From Hyperoodon ampullatus (Eukaryota > Chordata > Mammalia > Artiodactyla > Ziphiidae), in contig OX457075.1 in the NCBI GenBank assembly GCA_949752795.1, positions 9,158,701 through 9,222,700 on the forward strand: DNA of 64,000 bases, in the 5' to 3' direction. This document shows positions 1 through 11,790 of this stretch, in pieces. Both the position numbers and the translations under genes were made by a program. Numbering within the stretch: the first letter of the stretch is position 1; every line of letters starts with the position of its first letter. Below the pieces are notes generated by a model. It saw only the letters and a list, made by a program, of their open reading frames with translations, was not told where the DNA came from and did no database searches.

Positions 1-3000
1 AGCAGGGATCTAGAAGATCAAGTTAAGATACAAATGAAAGAGCAAGTAACCATAGGTTACTGTTGCATAAAATGCAGAAGAGAATGGTGTCTGGAGAACG
101 TGGATGACCTTAGATTAAAAAGCAAAAAAACAAAAACCAAAAAACCCAGAGGAGCTAAAGAAGATGAACCTGAGCATAGGGGTTTGGAGGTTTCACCAGC
201 AGTAAGTTGAGGTGACACCTGTGTTGTTTTTCTCTGTGAAATTGGAGACCAGATTGTTTCCTGATGGTAAAAAAAGAAAGTTAGAGAAAGGGAATGCCGT
301 GAGAGGTTTGAAGAGCATGACAGTGGGCACTTGTGGGCAAGAAAAATGCAGTTCACTTTGGCTCAGGGTTTGAGCTGTGGGAAATTAAACTGGGAGGAGA
401 AATCAGGGCAAAACTGTACGGGCATCGGCTATAAAGCTCAGCATGCCTGCTTCAGCTTCTGACTGCCTTACTGGAGAAGAAGTAGGAAAGGAACTGTAAC
501 CAAAAGCTACTTTTTTTTTACTTAAATAAAGGAGATCCTTTTTTTTTTTTTTTTAAACGCCTTTATGCGTCTTGGTTGTGTTAGGGGAGAGGAAAAGCTC
601 TTGTCTTTCACTCTGTGCTATTTCTGGACTTGAGAGAAATCCTTGGAAGAAAGGATATCACAGAGCACCTCTTGCTGAAAAAGTACATAGACCACCTCAC
701 ATCTCTGCATCATCAGTGGATGGAGACGGCCCTTATCAGTGTCCATCACAGATGATCAGATGGTACCATCACAACAGCTGGAACAGAACTTAGAGACCAT
801 TTCATTCATTGACAGCATATCCCGGCTCACAAGGCACTGCTGGGAAGTGAAAACCCACTGCAGCCTGCATCAGCGGATCAGGGTTCTGGAGCACTTTCTG
901 TAGGGCATGAAAAAAGATCACTTAAATCCTGTCTTCCTCATTTGTACAAAGGAATCCTTTGATTCATCCAATTTTGAGTACTTTAAATTGCAAATGTTGT
1001 TAAATCGCTGACCCCAGTGCAACCTCCAGTCAGTCATGTTTTAGCCATGACTTTCTACAATATGCAGTTCAAAGAATTTTCCTTGTCCATCTTATAGCAA
1101 CCTCTTAATTCTTCCAATCAATTGAGTGCCCTTCTCTTCATCCTATTAAGAGGTTATATCTATTTTGAAACATAATCAAGCACATCATCCAATCCAGGAA
1201 AGGCAAACATGGTTTGGGAGAAATGTAGGATTCTGTTTTCTATTTTCAGGCTAACCTATCTCCATGTCTTTCAGTCTACAGAACAGCTGTAAGTTAGTGT
1301 CTTCAAGGGGCCTATTATGTCTCCAAGGTATCATTTTTACTGTCGTTCTTTGACATTCCCCCCACCCCCCGGGAGCCTTCCTTTAACATATGTACACTGA
1401 AAAATACAGGTAAATAGTCAACCATATCTTTAACCTGACTTTGGGAAATTATCTCAATGTTCTTGGTCCTGAAATGCAAAGAAATAAAGTAAAAGAAAAG
1501 CACAGTCATAAGTCCAATTAGTATCTTGCTCTGCTGCTGAGCTTTACCTAGACCCTAGCTGACACTGACTTTGCAGGGAATCATGAGGAGAGTAACCATA
1601 GAACAGATGCCTGTTTGTTTGCACATATAAATATGTGCAAGATCATTATTAATTTTTTAAGGCAACACATGGGCACACACACCCTATGGACTGAAATATG
1701 CAAGTACATTCTGGGCAAAATTTGAATAGTGGTTGTCTCACCAACCCCTTATTTTTTGCCCCCCAACAAAAGGTGATACTTGCAATGGAATAGTCTCAAA
1801 CATTTTTTTCTGTCATATCTAGTGATCCTTTTATGTCAAACTACATAGTTTCAACCCTAGAGGAGACAGACTTACTGTAAAGTGGCATATGCTCAGTTTG
1901 AGTTATTCATTTAGCCCCAAATTTCAATTTCAGGCAGCCTGAGGCTAGCCTCCCTAGTTTCCCATGCTCTAATCATCCAAAAGCCCTTTGCGCCCCCTAT
2001 AACGTTTGGCTACCTCATTACCCTCTTTTGCATAAATATGAGCATCAAGTAAATGAGTTGGAGAGAAAATGGAGCAAAGCAATGCATGAGACAGCCTGGA
2101 AGGGGTTCTCTACACCACCACCCGCAACTTGGTGACAAACCGGTCAGCATAACATGAGTGCCAAGATAATAAGTGGGAACGCTCTTTGTGGCTGCATAAT
2201 TTCTAGCACATCTCAAAAAATATATCTCCACCTGACACTGTGTTCCAAGGTTACTTTTTTTAATGAGCTGGTATGTGTGAAATATTATTCCTGACACATA
2301 AAAATGGAACCACTGCTGCCAAGGAAGCCCAGTGTGGTTTTTCAAATCTTTATTATTTTTAATTCTTAGTTTTTATATACATATCATGTGATCTGGAGAC
2401 ATAAAAGATGCCAAAATCCAAAACTACAAATTCAAAATGTTCAGACCAATTGAGTGAGTTACATGTCATGGTTTAATCACAGCAGGATTTTATGCATGCA
2501 CTGATTGAGAGTCTGAAAATCCCTTTCTTTTGGAGAACAACATACTTTTGCTGCCCCATAATTTCCACATTTATTCTTGCAAATAAGTAGAAATACATAA
2601 AGATATGAGTCCCATCTACAGCTGATATTTTTTCTTCTTCACATGACCCAAGCATGATATTTAGTCAAGCTACTAATCACAAAAGACAGTTGAAAGAAAA
2701 CACTGAAAAAAAGAAACTCTAAAATAATTTTTGGATTCATTGATCTAACTCCACCTTATGGAGATGTGTCACGTGGGAATGCTTCTGGTTGTATGTCTAA
2801 GAGTGGAACAAACAGTACATATACTATATGATCTCCTTTGAGTGATCTAGTGGTAGACACTCCTGGGCTGATTGTTACTTCACTAGGGGCAATGGGATTG
2901 TTTTCACCATTCTAGCTACTCAGCCTCATGAGTGCGGTCTCTTGACTGCATGACAACTACCAAACTCCTTCTACAGTAAAGTCAAGGCGGGACATAGGAA

Positions 3001-3594
3001 ATGGGAAAAGCTTATTCCTAGAAAGGGTCTGTCTTTTAATCCTGGAAGTGAAGTCCCCGCATCTTCCACACCACACTCCATGTCTCGTTGGCCAGAATTG
3101 GACCTTGAGCCCATACCTAGGATGATCACTGGACCAGGGGATGGGATCGCCATGCCTGAGTTAGACCAAGCATAGTTCATCCCCAGAACTAGGAACAGGG
3201 CTGACTCCCACTGGGATAGAGGGTCTCTTTCTATCTTAAAAATCAGGAGTTTGTTGGCAGAAAATAAGAGAAGGTGGCTCTTGGGTAAACAGTTGTGTCA
3301 GCCACACAGCGTAGGTATTATGTCTCCAATCACTTGGATTGTTAGGCAGTTCTTTCCTCCGTTGCATACTGGGTGTATGTCTTCACCCAGTAACTTGAGC
3401 TTGCAGTTCGCTCCTGGCAGACCTTGGAGCTTCACAACCAGGACACTCATTCTCAAGACTTCCATTACTTAGATTATAACAGCAAACACCTTCTCACAAC
3501 ATGTAGCAATCCTCTCCCAAACAGCACTCACTGATAGAGCATCCAGGGGATGATGCTTGACGTTCCTATCAACTATCCTCTGTAAAGTTTTTCA
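1..3594. other. unassigned single-copy DNA, no gene seen
   Basis: I see no convincing gene, RNA or recent mobile element here. Open frames are short and lack recognisable protein families. Two T-rich runs lie near 511-554. The base composition is ordinary, without a CpG island. It is best read as intergenic or intronic sequence. Confidence 0.6.
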
Positions 3595-3725
3595 TAAGCG
3601 TTATTTCATTTTACAATTAAAAGGAAGAAATTGCAATTTAGGCAAGACCTAAACTCAGGGGAGGAAATTGGCTTGCTTGTCCAAGGTTAAAGAGCTGTTT
3701 GGTTACAGAGGAAAAGCTGTGGTTA
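3595..3725 (-). repeat. MIR-like SINE fragment
   Basis: The order of motifs fits the reverse strand of a MIR element: a 'ttatttcattttacaatt' stretch, then a 'gaggaaattggcttgcttg' core and 'ccaaggttaaagagctg'. MIRs are ancient tRNA-derived SINEs shared by all mammals. The copy is heavily diverged, so the limits are approximate. Confidence 0.5.
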
Positions 3726-3784
3726 TTAGAGAGTTCACAGCAAATAGAATGACTTTATAACTTATTATCCTGATTAGGACATTT

Positions 3785-3834
3785 TAAAATTTATTTTATT
3801 CAAGTATAATTGATTTACAGTGTCACGTTAATTT
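3785..3834 (-). mobile_element. older L1 3' end fragment (host of a nested L1)
   Basis: The motif 'aagtataattgatttacag' is the reverse complement of the artiodactyl L1 3' terminus. The piece is only about 50 bp. A second L1 was inserted directly next to it at 3,851, so this is an L1 end beside or inside which a younger copy landed. Confidence 0.6.
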
Positions 3835-3850
3835 TGATTGGAATATTTTT

Positions 3851-4261
3851 TTATATTTTATTAGAGCATAGTTGACTTACAATGTTGTGTTAATTTCTGC
3901 TGTATAGCAAAGTGATTCATTTATACATATACATATATATATATATATATACATATATTCTTTTTCATATTCTTTTCCATGTGGTTTATCACAGGATATT
4001 GAATATAGTTCCCTGTGCTATACAGTAGGACCTTGTTGTTTATCCATCCTGTATATACTAGTTTGCGTCTGCTAATCCCAAACTCCTAATCCAACCCTCC
4101 CCCTCACTGCCCCTTGGCAACCACAAGTCTGTTCTCTATGTCTATGAGTCTGTTTCTGTTTCATAGATAAGTTCATTTGTGTCATATTTTAGATTCCACA
4201 TACAAGTAATACCATATGGTATTTTCCTTTCTCTTTCTGACTTACTTCACTTAGTATGATC
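3851..4261 (-). mobile_element. 5'-truncated L1 3' UTR with target-site duplication
   Basis: About 410 bp of antisense L1 3' end, starting T-rich and followed by 'gttgacttacaatgttgtg'. It contains an AT microsatellite near 3,925-3,960. Direct repeats 'tgattggaatattttt' at 3,835-3,850 and 4,262-4,277 are a perfect 16-bp target-site duplication. It has no coding capacity. Confidence 0.85.
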
Positions 4262-4277
4262 TGATTGGAATATTTTT

Positions 4278-6410
4278 GAAATTAGAAGAAAGTGCTTTAG
4301 CAAATTATATCAGGATAATACGGGTAAACAAGAATTGTCCTAGGAAAATAAGGACATATGGTTGCCTGAACTACAAACTATAAAAAATAAAAGCTTACAG
4401 AAAACAAAACCTAAGAGGGACAAAATCAAGAAATATCCAATTGAAGTTTCTGGCATCGATGTTCACTTTCCGTGCTCCAATTCTATCTCTAAGAAACTAT
4501 TTCCACTACTGCTCCATGTACAAAGTGCATCTGAATTGCTTTTACAGAGTGTAACTCTCCTTATAAGATTTAAGTCAGGGATGTTCTGGCTTTCTTGTTC
4601 TAGCAAATCTTGTTTATCTGCCTCTCGCGTCTCCCCAGCCTCATTCTGCAGGACAAGCTTTTAGGGAGGGGAGGCTCCAGGAGAACCATAGGTTGAAAAG
4701 AGCTTTAACCACTGAAACTGTGGGAAGCATGCACCATGGATCTGAAAGAGGTTTTAAGAGTTGTGTTTGTGCTGGTTCAGTGCGCTCTGGGGGAAACTGT
4801 CTGGGCAAAAAAATTGGCACTTGAGCCTGACAGAATAGTGGGAAGATCTTTGTTCAACTTTATAGAACGTGTTGAAATATTTGGGGGGCTTTAAGGAAAT
4901 CCAGCTGCAAGGGAGCTAGCGAAGAGCCCCTATCAGGTGTGATTCAAGAAAGATCTAAAACCTAGGGGGTTTTTGTTTGTTCGTTTTTGGTTTTTCTTTT
5001 CTCACTGACTGTGTAAGTGAAGTGAAAGCTTTTGGTCTTCTGGTTGCTGGGAAAACAGGGAGGGGGTGAATACATCTAGTAGTCTGACTTCCTGGAAATG
5101 CTGGAGAAAATCACAGGTACCCGTGCCAAAGGCAGCTCCGAATCAGACTGTCCAGGATGGAAGTTGCTGGCTGAGGAGAGGCACGTGCTCCAAAGACAGA
5201 GGGATGATTGCGCTCTCTGGTCACGTTCACTCTTCTTACGACTGTGGTGGCATCTCATATTCGCGCCAGCCCTGACTGCAGAAACGGGATGCGTTGATCG
5301 GAATGGTCCAAGCCCTCCATGGTCCTGCAGGGATGGACAAACACACTTAGGGCTCTGAACAAGCCTGCCGGATGTTCCACATGCTGCTTCCCTGCTCCTC
5401 AGCCCCTGATTGATGAGAGAAGGTGGTTGGAGGGGAGAGGGAGGTGGTGGGGAGGGCCTCAGGTGCTCCAAAATGGGCCTAATTCAGCCTATTAGCCCAG
5501 TGAAGTCAAAAAGTTAATTTGTAGCTGCCAGCTGTTGAAAAGAAGGTTATAAAGCTCCACAGTCCCGCACAGCCCAGTGGGGGGAACACTGAGGGAGAGC
5601 GAGACACACAGACTTTGAATAAACACAATCCACACAGTCAGCTGAGAAAAGCCGGCAGTGGCCAGGTGGCTTCACGGAAGAAGAGATAATGGAAATAATG
5701 ACAGTAGGTGGCCAGAGCTCCAATGGGGAGAGAAAGGGATATTTCTCTGCCCCTGGCACTGGATCAAATCCCTGGCTTACAGCACGCTGTTGGCAGTTGG
5801 TGCCAGGCTTAGGGGCCCTGTTACTACATGGGTAACAGTCAGTGTCAGTTCTTGGTTTCCAGCCTCCTCCGGCAATTTATATTCAGCTCTCTTATTCTGC
5901 TTCTATTATTTTTTTTTTAAATCCACCAACTCGATGCTTGTTTAAAGCTGGCTCATTCCCTGCACTGACTCAGGAAATATGCATTCTAAGACAAAAGCAA
6001 ATTTGCAGGTGTCTTGTAGGAAAAGAGAGTGGGTGCTTTCCTAGCTCCTTGTTATGTCCAGGGCACTATGGCTCTTGGACTTAACATTCCCTGTCTCCAT
6101 GGAAATCCTACTGGGCATCTAGGTGGACTCCTACAGAAAGCAATTATCCACCTTATTTTTGACCCTAGAGAAAACACAAGTGGTCTAGGAAGGTAGTCAG
6201 TGCACTATGCTTCACAAAGTATACAGGGGAAGAAATTAAAAGAAAGCCTGCTTCATCTGTAAAGGTGTATTTTAAGTCTCAACCCCTTCACAGCATTTGG
6301 TAAATATCAGTAAGAAAGCACATCTCCTATTGCATTGAGTTTATGTGTCTATGCATGTTTCCCTCTAGTATATTACCATTTCCTCCAGGGAGTTCCAAGT
6401 GCCTGGAATT
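4278..6410. other. unassigned single-copy DNA, no gene seen
   Basis: No repeat family or gene is recognised. A somewhat GC-richer stretch (about 5,060-5,480) has overlapping open frames on both strands. They show no start context, splice sites or domains that I can support, so they are not called as genes. Confidence 0.5.
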
Positions 6411-6423
6411 AAAAAAGAGGTCT

Positions 6424-6617
6424 CGGGGCTTCCCTGGTGGCGCAGTGGTTGAGAGTCCGCCTGCCGATGCAGGGGACGCGGGTTCGTGCCCCGGTCTGGG
6501 GGAATCCCACATGCCGCGGAGCGGCTGGGCCCGTGAGCCATGGCCGCTGAGCCTGCGCGTCCGGAGCCTGTGCTCCGCAACGGGAGAGGCCACAACAGTG
6601 AGAGGCCCGCGTACCGC

Positions 6618-6639
<22 letters not shown>
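6424..6639 (+). mobile_element. CHR-type tRNA-derived SINE
   Basis: A complete sense SINE. It has a polymerase III A box 'tggcgcagtgg', a B box around 'gggttcgtgcccc', a tRNA-unrelated body ending 'gtaccgc', and a poly(A) tail. Direct repeats 'aaaagaggtct' at 6,413-6,423 and 6,641-6,651 mark the target site. High similarity to the other CHR copies in the window implies a family active in the cetacean lineage. Confidence 0.93.
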
Positions 6640-6648
<9 letters not shown>

Positions 6649-6690
6649 TCTGAATAAATATCTACTGAATGATTTAAAAGAATCTCTTTA

Positions 6691-6813
6691 GTGCTGTCTT
6701 TGGCAGCACATACACTAAAATTGGAATGATACAGAGAAGATTAGCATGGCCCCTGCTCAAGGATGATACGCAAATTCGTGAAGCGTTCCATATTAAAAAA
6801 AAAAAAAAAAAAA
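6691..6813 (+). pseudogene. U6 snRNA retropseudogene
   Basis: Positions 6,691-6,794 match spliceosomal U6 snRNA over its full length. They include the 5' 'gtgct', the 'acagagaagattagcat' core that in real U6 pairs with the 5' splice site and U4, and the 3' 'gcgttccatatt'. The start differs from U6 (for example 'gtctttggcag' where U6 has gcttcggcag). A 19-nt poly(A) tail (6,795-6,813) and a perfect 15-bp target-site duplication (6,676-6,690 and 6,820-6,834) show insertion by L1 machinery. U6 needs upstream PSE and TATA elements, and retroposition does not copy them, so the locus is very probably silent. Confidence 0.95.
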
Positions 6814-7384
6814 CAGAATAAAAGAATCTCTTTAAATGTCTCTGTGTGTATAAGCCATCCCAATCAACCCTAGTCCTTACTTTTTACTACCTTCGGAAAT
6901 GGAAAGCTGTTCACAGCATATGTTTGAACACTTAATCATCCACAAAAGTTGTTTAATTGCCTTGTATCCTCCTCTGCCCTGAATACTGCTCCTTAAGAGA
7001 GTTGCAACACATTTGAATGCCTATTTAACTGTCCTGCTGTCTCTGGACTGAGCTTGGGTCTTAACCTTAGATAAGAAAAATGCTTTTATTAAATCAGGGA
7101 CTGGTCCTATGTGAAAAGGTTACCCCCTTGCTTGTTGGAAAGTTATGTAATGTGGTTGTAAAAGTGGGTCTTAATATCTGGCTGGTGATTAAGTCTATAA
7201 TTGCTCACTCAGTGCAGTGATTTAGGAACTTGGTAAACCTAACTGTTGAGGCTTTTTCGCTGGGGGTGAGAGGCTCCACCAGCTGCACTGCTTGTAATGG
7301 CAACTGAGAGTTTCATACTGCTTAGATCTGGTCGGGACTTGGTCTGTTTCAATTCATTAAGTCCTTACCACACTCCACAGTGTT

Positions 7385-7525
7385 GATTTTCTCATGTGAA
7401 CAGTGAGAATGATCATCATTTTACAAGAAAGAAAAATGGGGTTCAGAAAGGTTGAGTAAATTACCCATGTGTGCAGAGCCTGTAAGTTGTGAAGCTATCA
7501 TTTAAGCCCAGAACTATGTAGGTTC
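7385..7525 (-). repeat. MIR-like SINE fragment
   Basis: The order 'atcattttacaaga', 'ggggttcagaaaggttgag', 'taaattacccatgtg', 'gcctgtaagttgtgaagc' follows the reverse strand of MIR (fraction of a cell-ancient tRNA SINE). Divergence is high and the limits are approximate. Confidence 0.55.
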
Positions 7526-7984
7526 TAAAACCCCATTATATCTATGTCTTCTAATCTGGGGCACAGGACGCCTATTCCCTCAGGCCAGTGAGATCTTTAA
7601 TAAAATTTGTTAAGTTGGGGTTTAGTTATAGTGATCATCTACATGAAAAAACATAGGCCCTTTTATCATCACTTTGTCCATCTACATAACCACGTGACTT
7701 CAAAGTCCGAGTTTCTGAGCATATTCCTGCCAAGTGATAATCAAATAATGTCAGGAAACACCTTACAAATGAGTATTTTACTTTGACTTAAATAGGGAAA
7801 AGGAGTAAACAAATGGAGCCATCCCAAGCCTTGCAACTTCCTACACCTGAAGCTGTACCAAAGCTGTCGGGACCACAGGCAGGTGGCTGGCCAACATCCT
7901 GCAAAGATGCCCATCTCTGTGTATCAGCACAGTAACGTAAGATAGTAGTAAAAATGAAATGGTGATTATTTCTGCCTAGCAAAA

Positions 7985-8560
7985 ATTGATTATTTGAAAG
8001 TAGATTTCAATAATGCAGCAATGAATGCTACAATTACTGGGATCCGTAATTGAATAAGACAACTCTACAAAATGAAATTTCATTAAAATTTGCAATCCTG
8101 AATTGATTGGTGGCAGTTTTAGTATGTGGTCTGATTAACTTGAGCTAGCCAACAATACCTTAAAGGTATTAATACTCATTTGTAAAACACAATTACAAAT
8201 TAACATTTTTTTGTACTACTGAAGTAAAAACACTGAGAGAAATTAAATTTAGGCTCAGACTTGAGGCTGTATCATTCAATCATTAAGCCAAATGTTAGTA
8301 ATTTAGTTTCATAAAAATAGCACCATGCATCATATTAAATTAATGCTATTAATTTGAATTTTATTGATTTTACAGTGTTGCTTCTATATGTAATTTATAA
8401 ACTTGCTTTGGTTTTACATGGGAGTGATAAACATAAGAAACCTCTTAAGTTATACATTAGGATATATTCAGTTACATTTTAACAAAATCACTAAAGTCAG
8501 TACTCAGGGTTTACAGTAATTGTATTTTTACTTTAAAATAAGTTCATGATACTCGAGTTT
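7985..8560. promoter_or_regulatory. candidate conserved noncoding element (unproven)
   Basis: AT-rich, repeat-free DNA with many homeodomain-type cores (attaat, taattt, ttaatg) and several 'attgatt' motifs. Such composition is common in developmental enhancers of gene deserts. This is inference from composition alone; no promoter or known enhancer is identified. Confidence 0.2.
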
Positions 8561-9478
8561 GAGAGAGATTGCACTGCTTCCTTCAGGAAAAAACCCAATA
8601 AGCACTGGAATCTCAACTTGAAAATGAAGCAAACTGAAGAATGTTATGGATAAACTATTATATTATATACCAGATTAATACCCTGGTTAGAGAAGTCATG
8701 TTTTTATTTATTTTTAAAGAGCTCCAATGATAAAGATAGCATTTATCATGCTATCCTCTTTCTCTAAAAAATTATAATATATGTATATACACACATACAC
8801 ATACACACACACATATACAAATACATAAAGAGGTACATATAAGGATGATCACCAAAATGCTGATGTGGTACCTTACGTGGTGAGATTTTAATATCTCTTA
8901 TTTTTCTTTTCATATTATATATGCCGTCATTTAGTTTTCAAGAAGCATAATGGTTGGGAGGGGAGAGAGGAGCCAATTTCATTGTGGAAAAACTAAGCCA
9001 AAAAGTGAAACATAAACATCATATCTATGTTATGTTCATGATTTTAAGATCATATCTGCATATGAATAATGGTTGGGAAGGAACCTTGGATGTTGAAATC
9101 AATATGGAAAGGTTGAGCAGGTGAGAATAGTGTTTGATTTTGTTGCATGCAGATTTCTATGAATTTTTCTGTGCCATTATAAAAACAAACACTTATTTCA
9201 AGGGCTATCGCAGAGAGAAAGGAAGTAAGGGAGGGAGGGAGGAAAGGAATGATGAAAAAAATGAAGCAGAAATTGGATTCCAGAACAGGTTCCCCAGCTG
9301 TAAGTCCAGAGTACTTTTCACAAATAACAGTTATTCATTCAATAAGCGTGTATTGAATGTCTGTGTTGTTGCAGGTATCCAGAGACCAAAATCCCTGCCC
9401 TCATGGGGCTTAATTGTAGTGGGGAGAGAGATGATAGGCAAAGGTAAGTTATATAGTACATTAGAATCCAATGTTCTA

Positions 9479-9659
9479 CAGATGTAGAGAACAAACGTAT
9501 GGACACCAGGGGGGGAAAGTGGCGGGGGGCGGGTGGTGGTGGGATGAACTGGGAGATTGGGTAATATGTATAAAATGGATAACTCATAAGAACCTGCTGT
9601 ATAAAACAAATAAATAAAATTCAAAAACTAAATTCTTCTTCTGCTAAAAAAAAAAAAAG
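9479..9659 (+). mobile_element. 5'-truncated L1 3' end, sense
   Basis: The sequence runs from 'agagaacaaacgtatggac' through a G-rich tract to 'ataagaacctgctgtataaa' and an A-rich tail, the typical 3' UTR of artiodactyl L1. Direct repeats flank it: 'gaatccaatgttcta' at 9,464-9,478 and a one-mismatch copy at 9,660-9,674. About 180 bp, no coding capacity. Confidence 0.8.
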
Positions 9660-10569
9660 GAATCCAGTGTTCTATGAAATCAAATAGCTGGGAAAGCAGG
9701 CTTGGGAATGAAGGAGGTAGGGGGATATAAAGTCTTAAGCAGGGACCTCATCTGTTTTTGAGTAAAGGTGAGACAGTAAGCCAAGTGGCGAGGGAGGGAG
9801 CCCTGTAGATATTTGGGAGAGCGACTGGCAGGAGGCATCGCCAGTGCAAGGGCCCTATGACAGGAGAAAGCCTGATGGGCCGCACTGTCCCTGCGGAAGC
9901 TCAGGAGCCTGGGGTGGAGTGAGGGGAGGACGGCAGGAAGTGAGGTGAGACCGATGGTAGCAGAGGGCAGGTCTCACAGACCACTGCAGGGCCCTTGGTG
10001 TTCACTCGGAGGGACACAGGAGCCACTGGAGGTTGGAGCACATGAGTGACATGAGTGGATGCCACCCATCGTAGCAGGATCATTGTAGCTGCTGTGCTAA
10101 AAATAGACTGGGTGACAGAGGCAGGGTGGGCACAGGGCTACTGCTATCATCTACACGTAGCAGTCAGGATCCCAGAGGACGCTGTGGTACACTAAAGTGG
10201 GTTATTTGAAGAACAGTTTAGTAAAGGGACGATTACAGAACAATGGACTGCATGTTGGGAAACCACAAGGAAGAGAATATTTGCTATTACCACCCTCAGC
10301 TTGAAAGGATGAGGGAGAAAGTTGTCACCAGGACCCAGAGATGGAGAGCGATGCCTAGAGTGAGATGCTTGATGTCAGCTGAGCCTTTGCTTGAGGGATA
10401 TAGCCAGGCTGCAGTGACCCTGCAGGTGCCTGCGGAATACAGAGGCCAACCTTCTCTCCACTCTCCCTCTCATTTCTAGCCTATGTTTCCCCATTGACCA
10501 AACCCAATGGAATCCATTAGGCAAGGGGACTCCTTGATACAGCCCAACCACTGGCCCAATCTGGTCCAC

Positions 10570-10757
10570 TACTGGTTTTCATTAAGAAAGTTTTATTGAA
10601 ACACAGCCATGCTCATTCATTTTCTTACTATCTACAGCTGCTTTCAGAGCACAACAGCGGCCCTGAGTAGTTGCAACAGAGACCATTTGGCCTGCGAAGC
10701 CTTAAACATTTACCATCCAGGCCTTTACAGAAAAGGTTTGTCGACCCCTGATCACCC
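10570..10757. mobile_element. hAT-type nonautonomous DNA transposon fragment
   Basis: Motifs 'aaagttttattgaaacacag', 'gagtagttgcaacagagacc', 'cctttacagaaaaggtttg' and 'tcgacccctg' are those of an old, abundant mammalian hAT-type element. A second copy, broken by later insertions, lies at 51,127-52,966. No transposase is encoded. The exact subfamily is not assigned. Confidence 0.65.
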
Positions 10758-11026
10758 CCACCAATTTGCCTCCAGGGTAACAAGACAGAAAGGGTGGTAG
10801 ATAGTGCATCATGAGGAGTGAAGGGAAACTAGCTGGTGCCTCAGGTACAAGGTAATGATGGCTGAGATGTGTTCTACGTTCCAGTATGTGGTCTATTTTG
10901 GTAAGTGCTTCAGGAGCAATGGAAAAACATCTTCTATAGTTTGGGAAAGTATCCTATAAGTGTCAACTATGACAAATTGATGGTTAGCAGAGGAGATAGT
11001 GAGAAATAATGGGATTCTGGAATTAT

Positions 11027-11237
11027 AATTATTATTATTATTTTTTGCGGTACATGGGCCTCTCACTGTTGTGGCCTCTCCCGTTGTGGAGCAGAGGCTC
11101 CGGACGCGCAGGCTCAGCGACCATGGCTCACGGGCCCAGCCGCTCTGCGGCATGTGGGACCTTCCCGGACCGGGACACGAACCCATGTCCCCTGCATCGG
11201 CAGACGGACCCTCAACCACTGCGCCACCAGGGAAGCC
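11027..11237 (-). mobile_element. CHR-type SINE, antisense
   Basis: Reverse-strand copy of the SINE. It starts in the tail side (TTATT-rich, then 'ttttttgcggtacatgggcc') and ends at the SINE head 'ccaccagggaagcc'. The target-site duplication 'ctggaattat' is at 11,017-11,026 and 11,238-11,247. Frames through it have no coding meaning. Confidence 0.92.
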
Positions 11238-11644
11238 CTGGAATTATTTTGAAGTTGGACCCCACGTGATTACAGATGAGTTGGATCTGGAGTTTGAGGG
11301 AAAGTGAGGAGGCCAGCATGCCTCCAAGGATGTTGGCCTGAGGTATGGGAAGGCGGGCTTGCCCCAAATGAGGTTGACCACAAGAGGAAAGCGGTTGATG
11401 AAGGGGTAAAGACAAAGAACTCAGGTTGGGATATGTTAAATTTTACATGCCTGCTAAACATCCAAGAGGCGGTGTCTATTGTTCAATGTACAGGTCTGAA
11501 GTTCAGAGGCAAGCCCTGTAATAGAGAGAGAAATTGGGAGTCATCAGCATACAGATGATATTTGAAGTCCTGAGCCTACCCAAGACCACTATGGGGCTTA
11601 GTGTAGACAGAGGAGACAAGAGGTCTAAATCCCGCTCCCGGCCA

Positions 11645-11790
11645 TCTTAAGAGCTTTATACATAATTCATTCTCACAATAATCCCATGATGTCACTAAGT
11701 TATTATCCCTACTTTATAGATAAGTCAACTATTGTTCAGAGGTCAGGCTAGTCAAGAGTCACGCTACTATGAGTATTCCAATTAGAATTT
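11645..11790 (-). repeat. MIR-like SINE fragment
   Basis: The segment 'tcattctcacaataatccca', then 'tattatccctactttataga' and 'gttcagaggtcagg' follows the reverse strand of MIR. Old and diverged. Confidence 0.65.

Larger units (their letters stand above)
6835..9330. other. mostly single-copy AT-rich DNA
   Basis: No gene is recognised. It includes a probable MIR (7,385-7,525) and a degenerate CA/TA stretch at about 8,770-8,830. The part from about 7,985 to 8,560 is AT-rich, dense in TAAT/ATTA and 'attgatt' cores and free of recognisable repeats; it is treated separately as a candidate conserved noncoding element. Confidence 0.5.
9340..11640 (+). repeat. decayed ancient interspersed repeat, split by later insertions
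   Basis: Scattered segments look like one old mammalian repeat: 'aatccctgccctcatggggc' near 9,390; 'gtgcaagggccctatgacag' near 9,845; 'ggagccactggaggttgga' near 10,020; 'acatccaagaggcggtg' near 11,460; 'gggagtcatcagcatacaga' near 11,537. The order is kept across later insertions of an L1 end, a hAT element and a CHR SINE. I do not assign a family name. The stretch 10,160-10,560 may be a separate unassigned element. Confidence 0.45.

Noticed and set aside
5060..5480. Possible gene from overlapping open frames in a GC-richer stretch
   Set aside because: Frames overlap on both strands, lack domains and have no splice or start support.
6343..6657. Frames of about 60-118 codons through the SINEs with recurring 'GGAVVE' and 'SHCCGLSRC' type words
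   Set aside because: They recur only because the same SINE is translated in the same frames. CHR SINEs do not encode protein.
6691..6794. Functional U6 snRNA gene
   Set aside because: Poly(A) tail, target-site duplication, changed 5' bases and insertion into unrelated DNA mark it as a retropseudogene.
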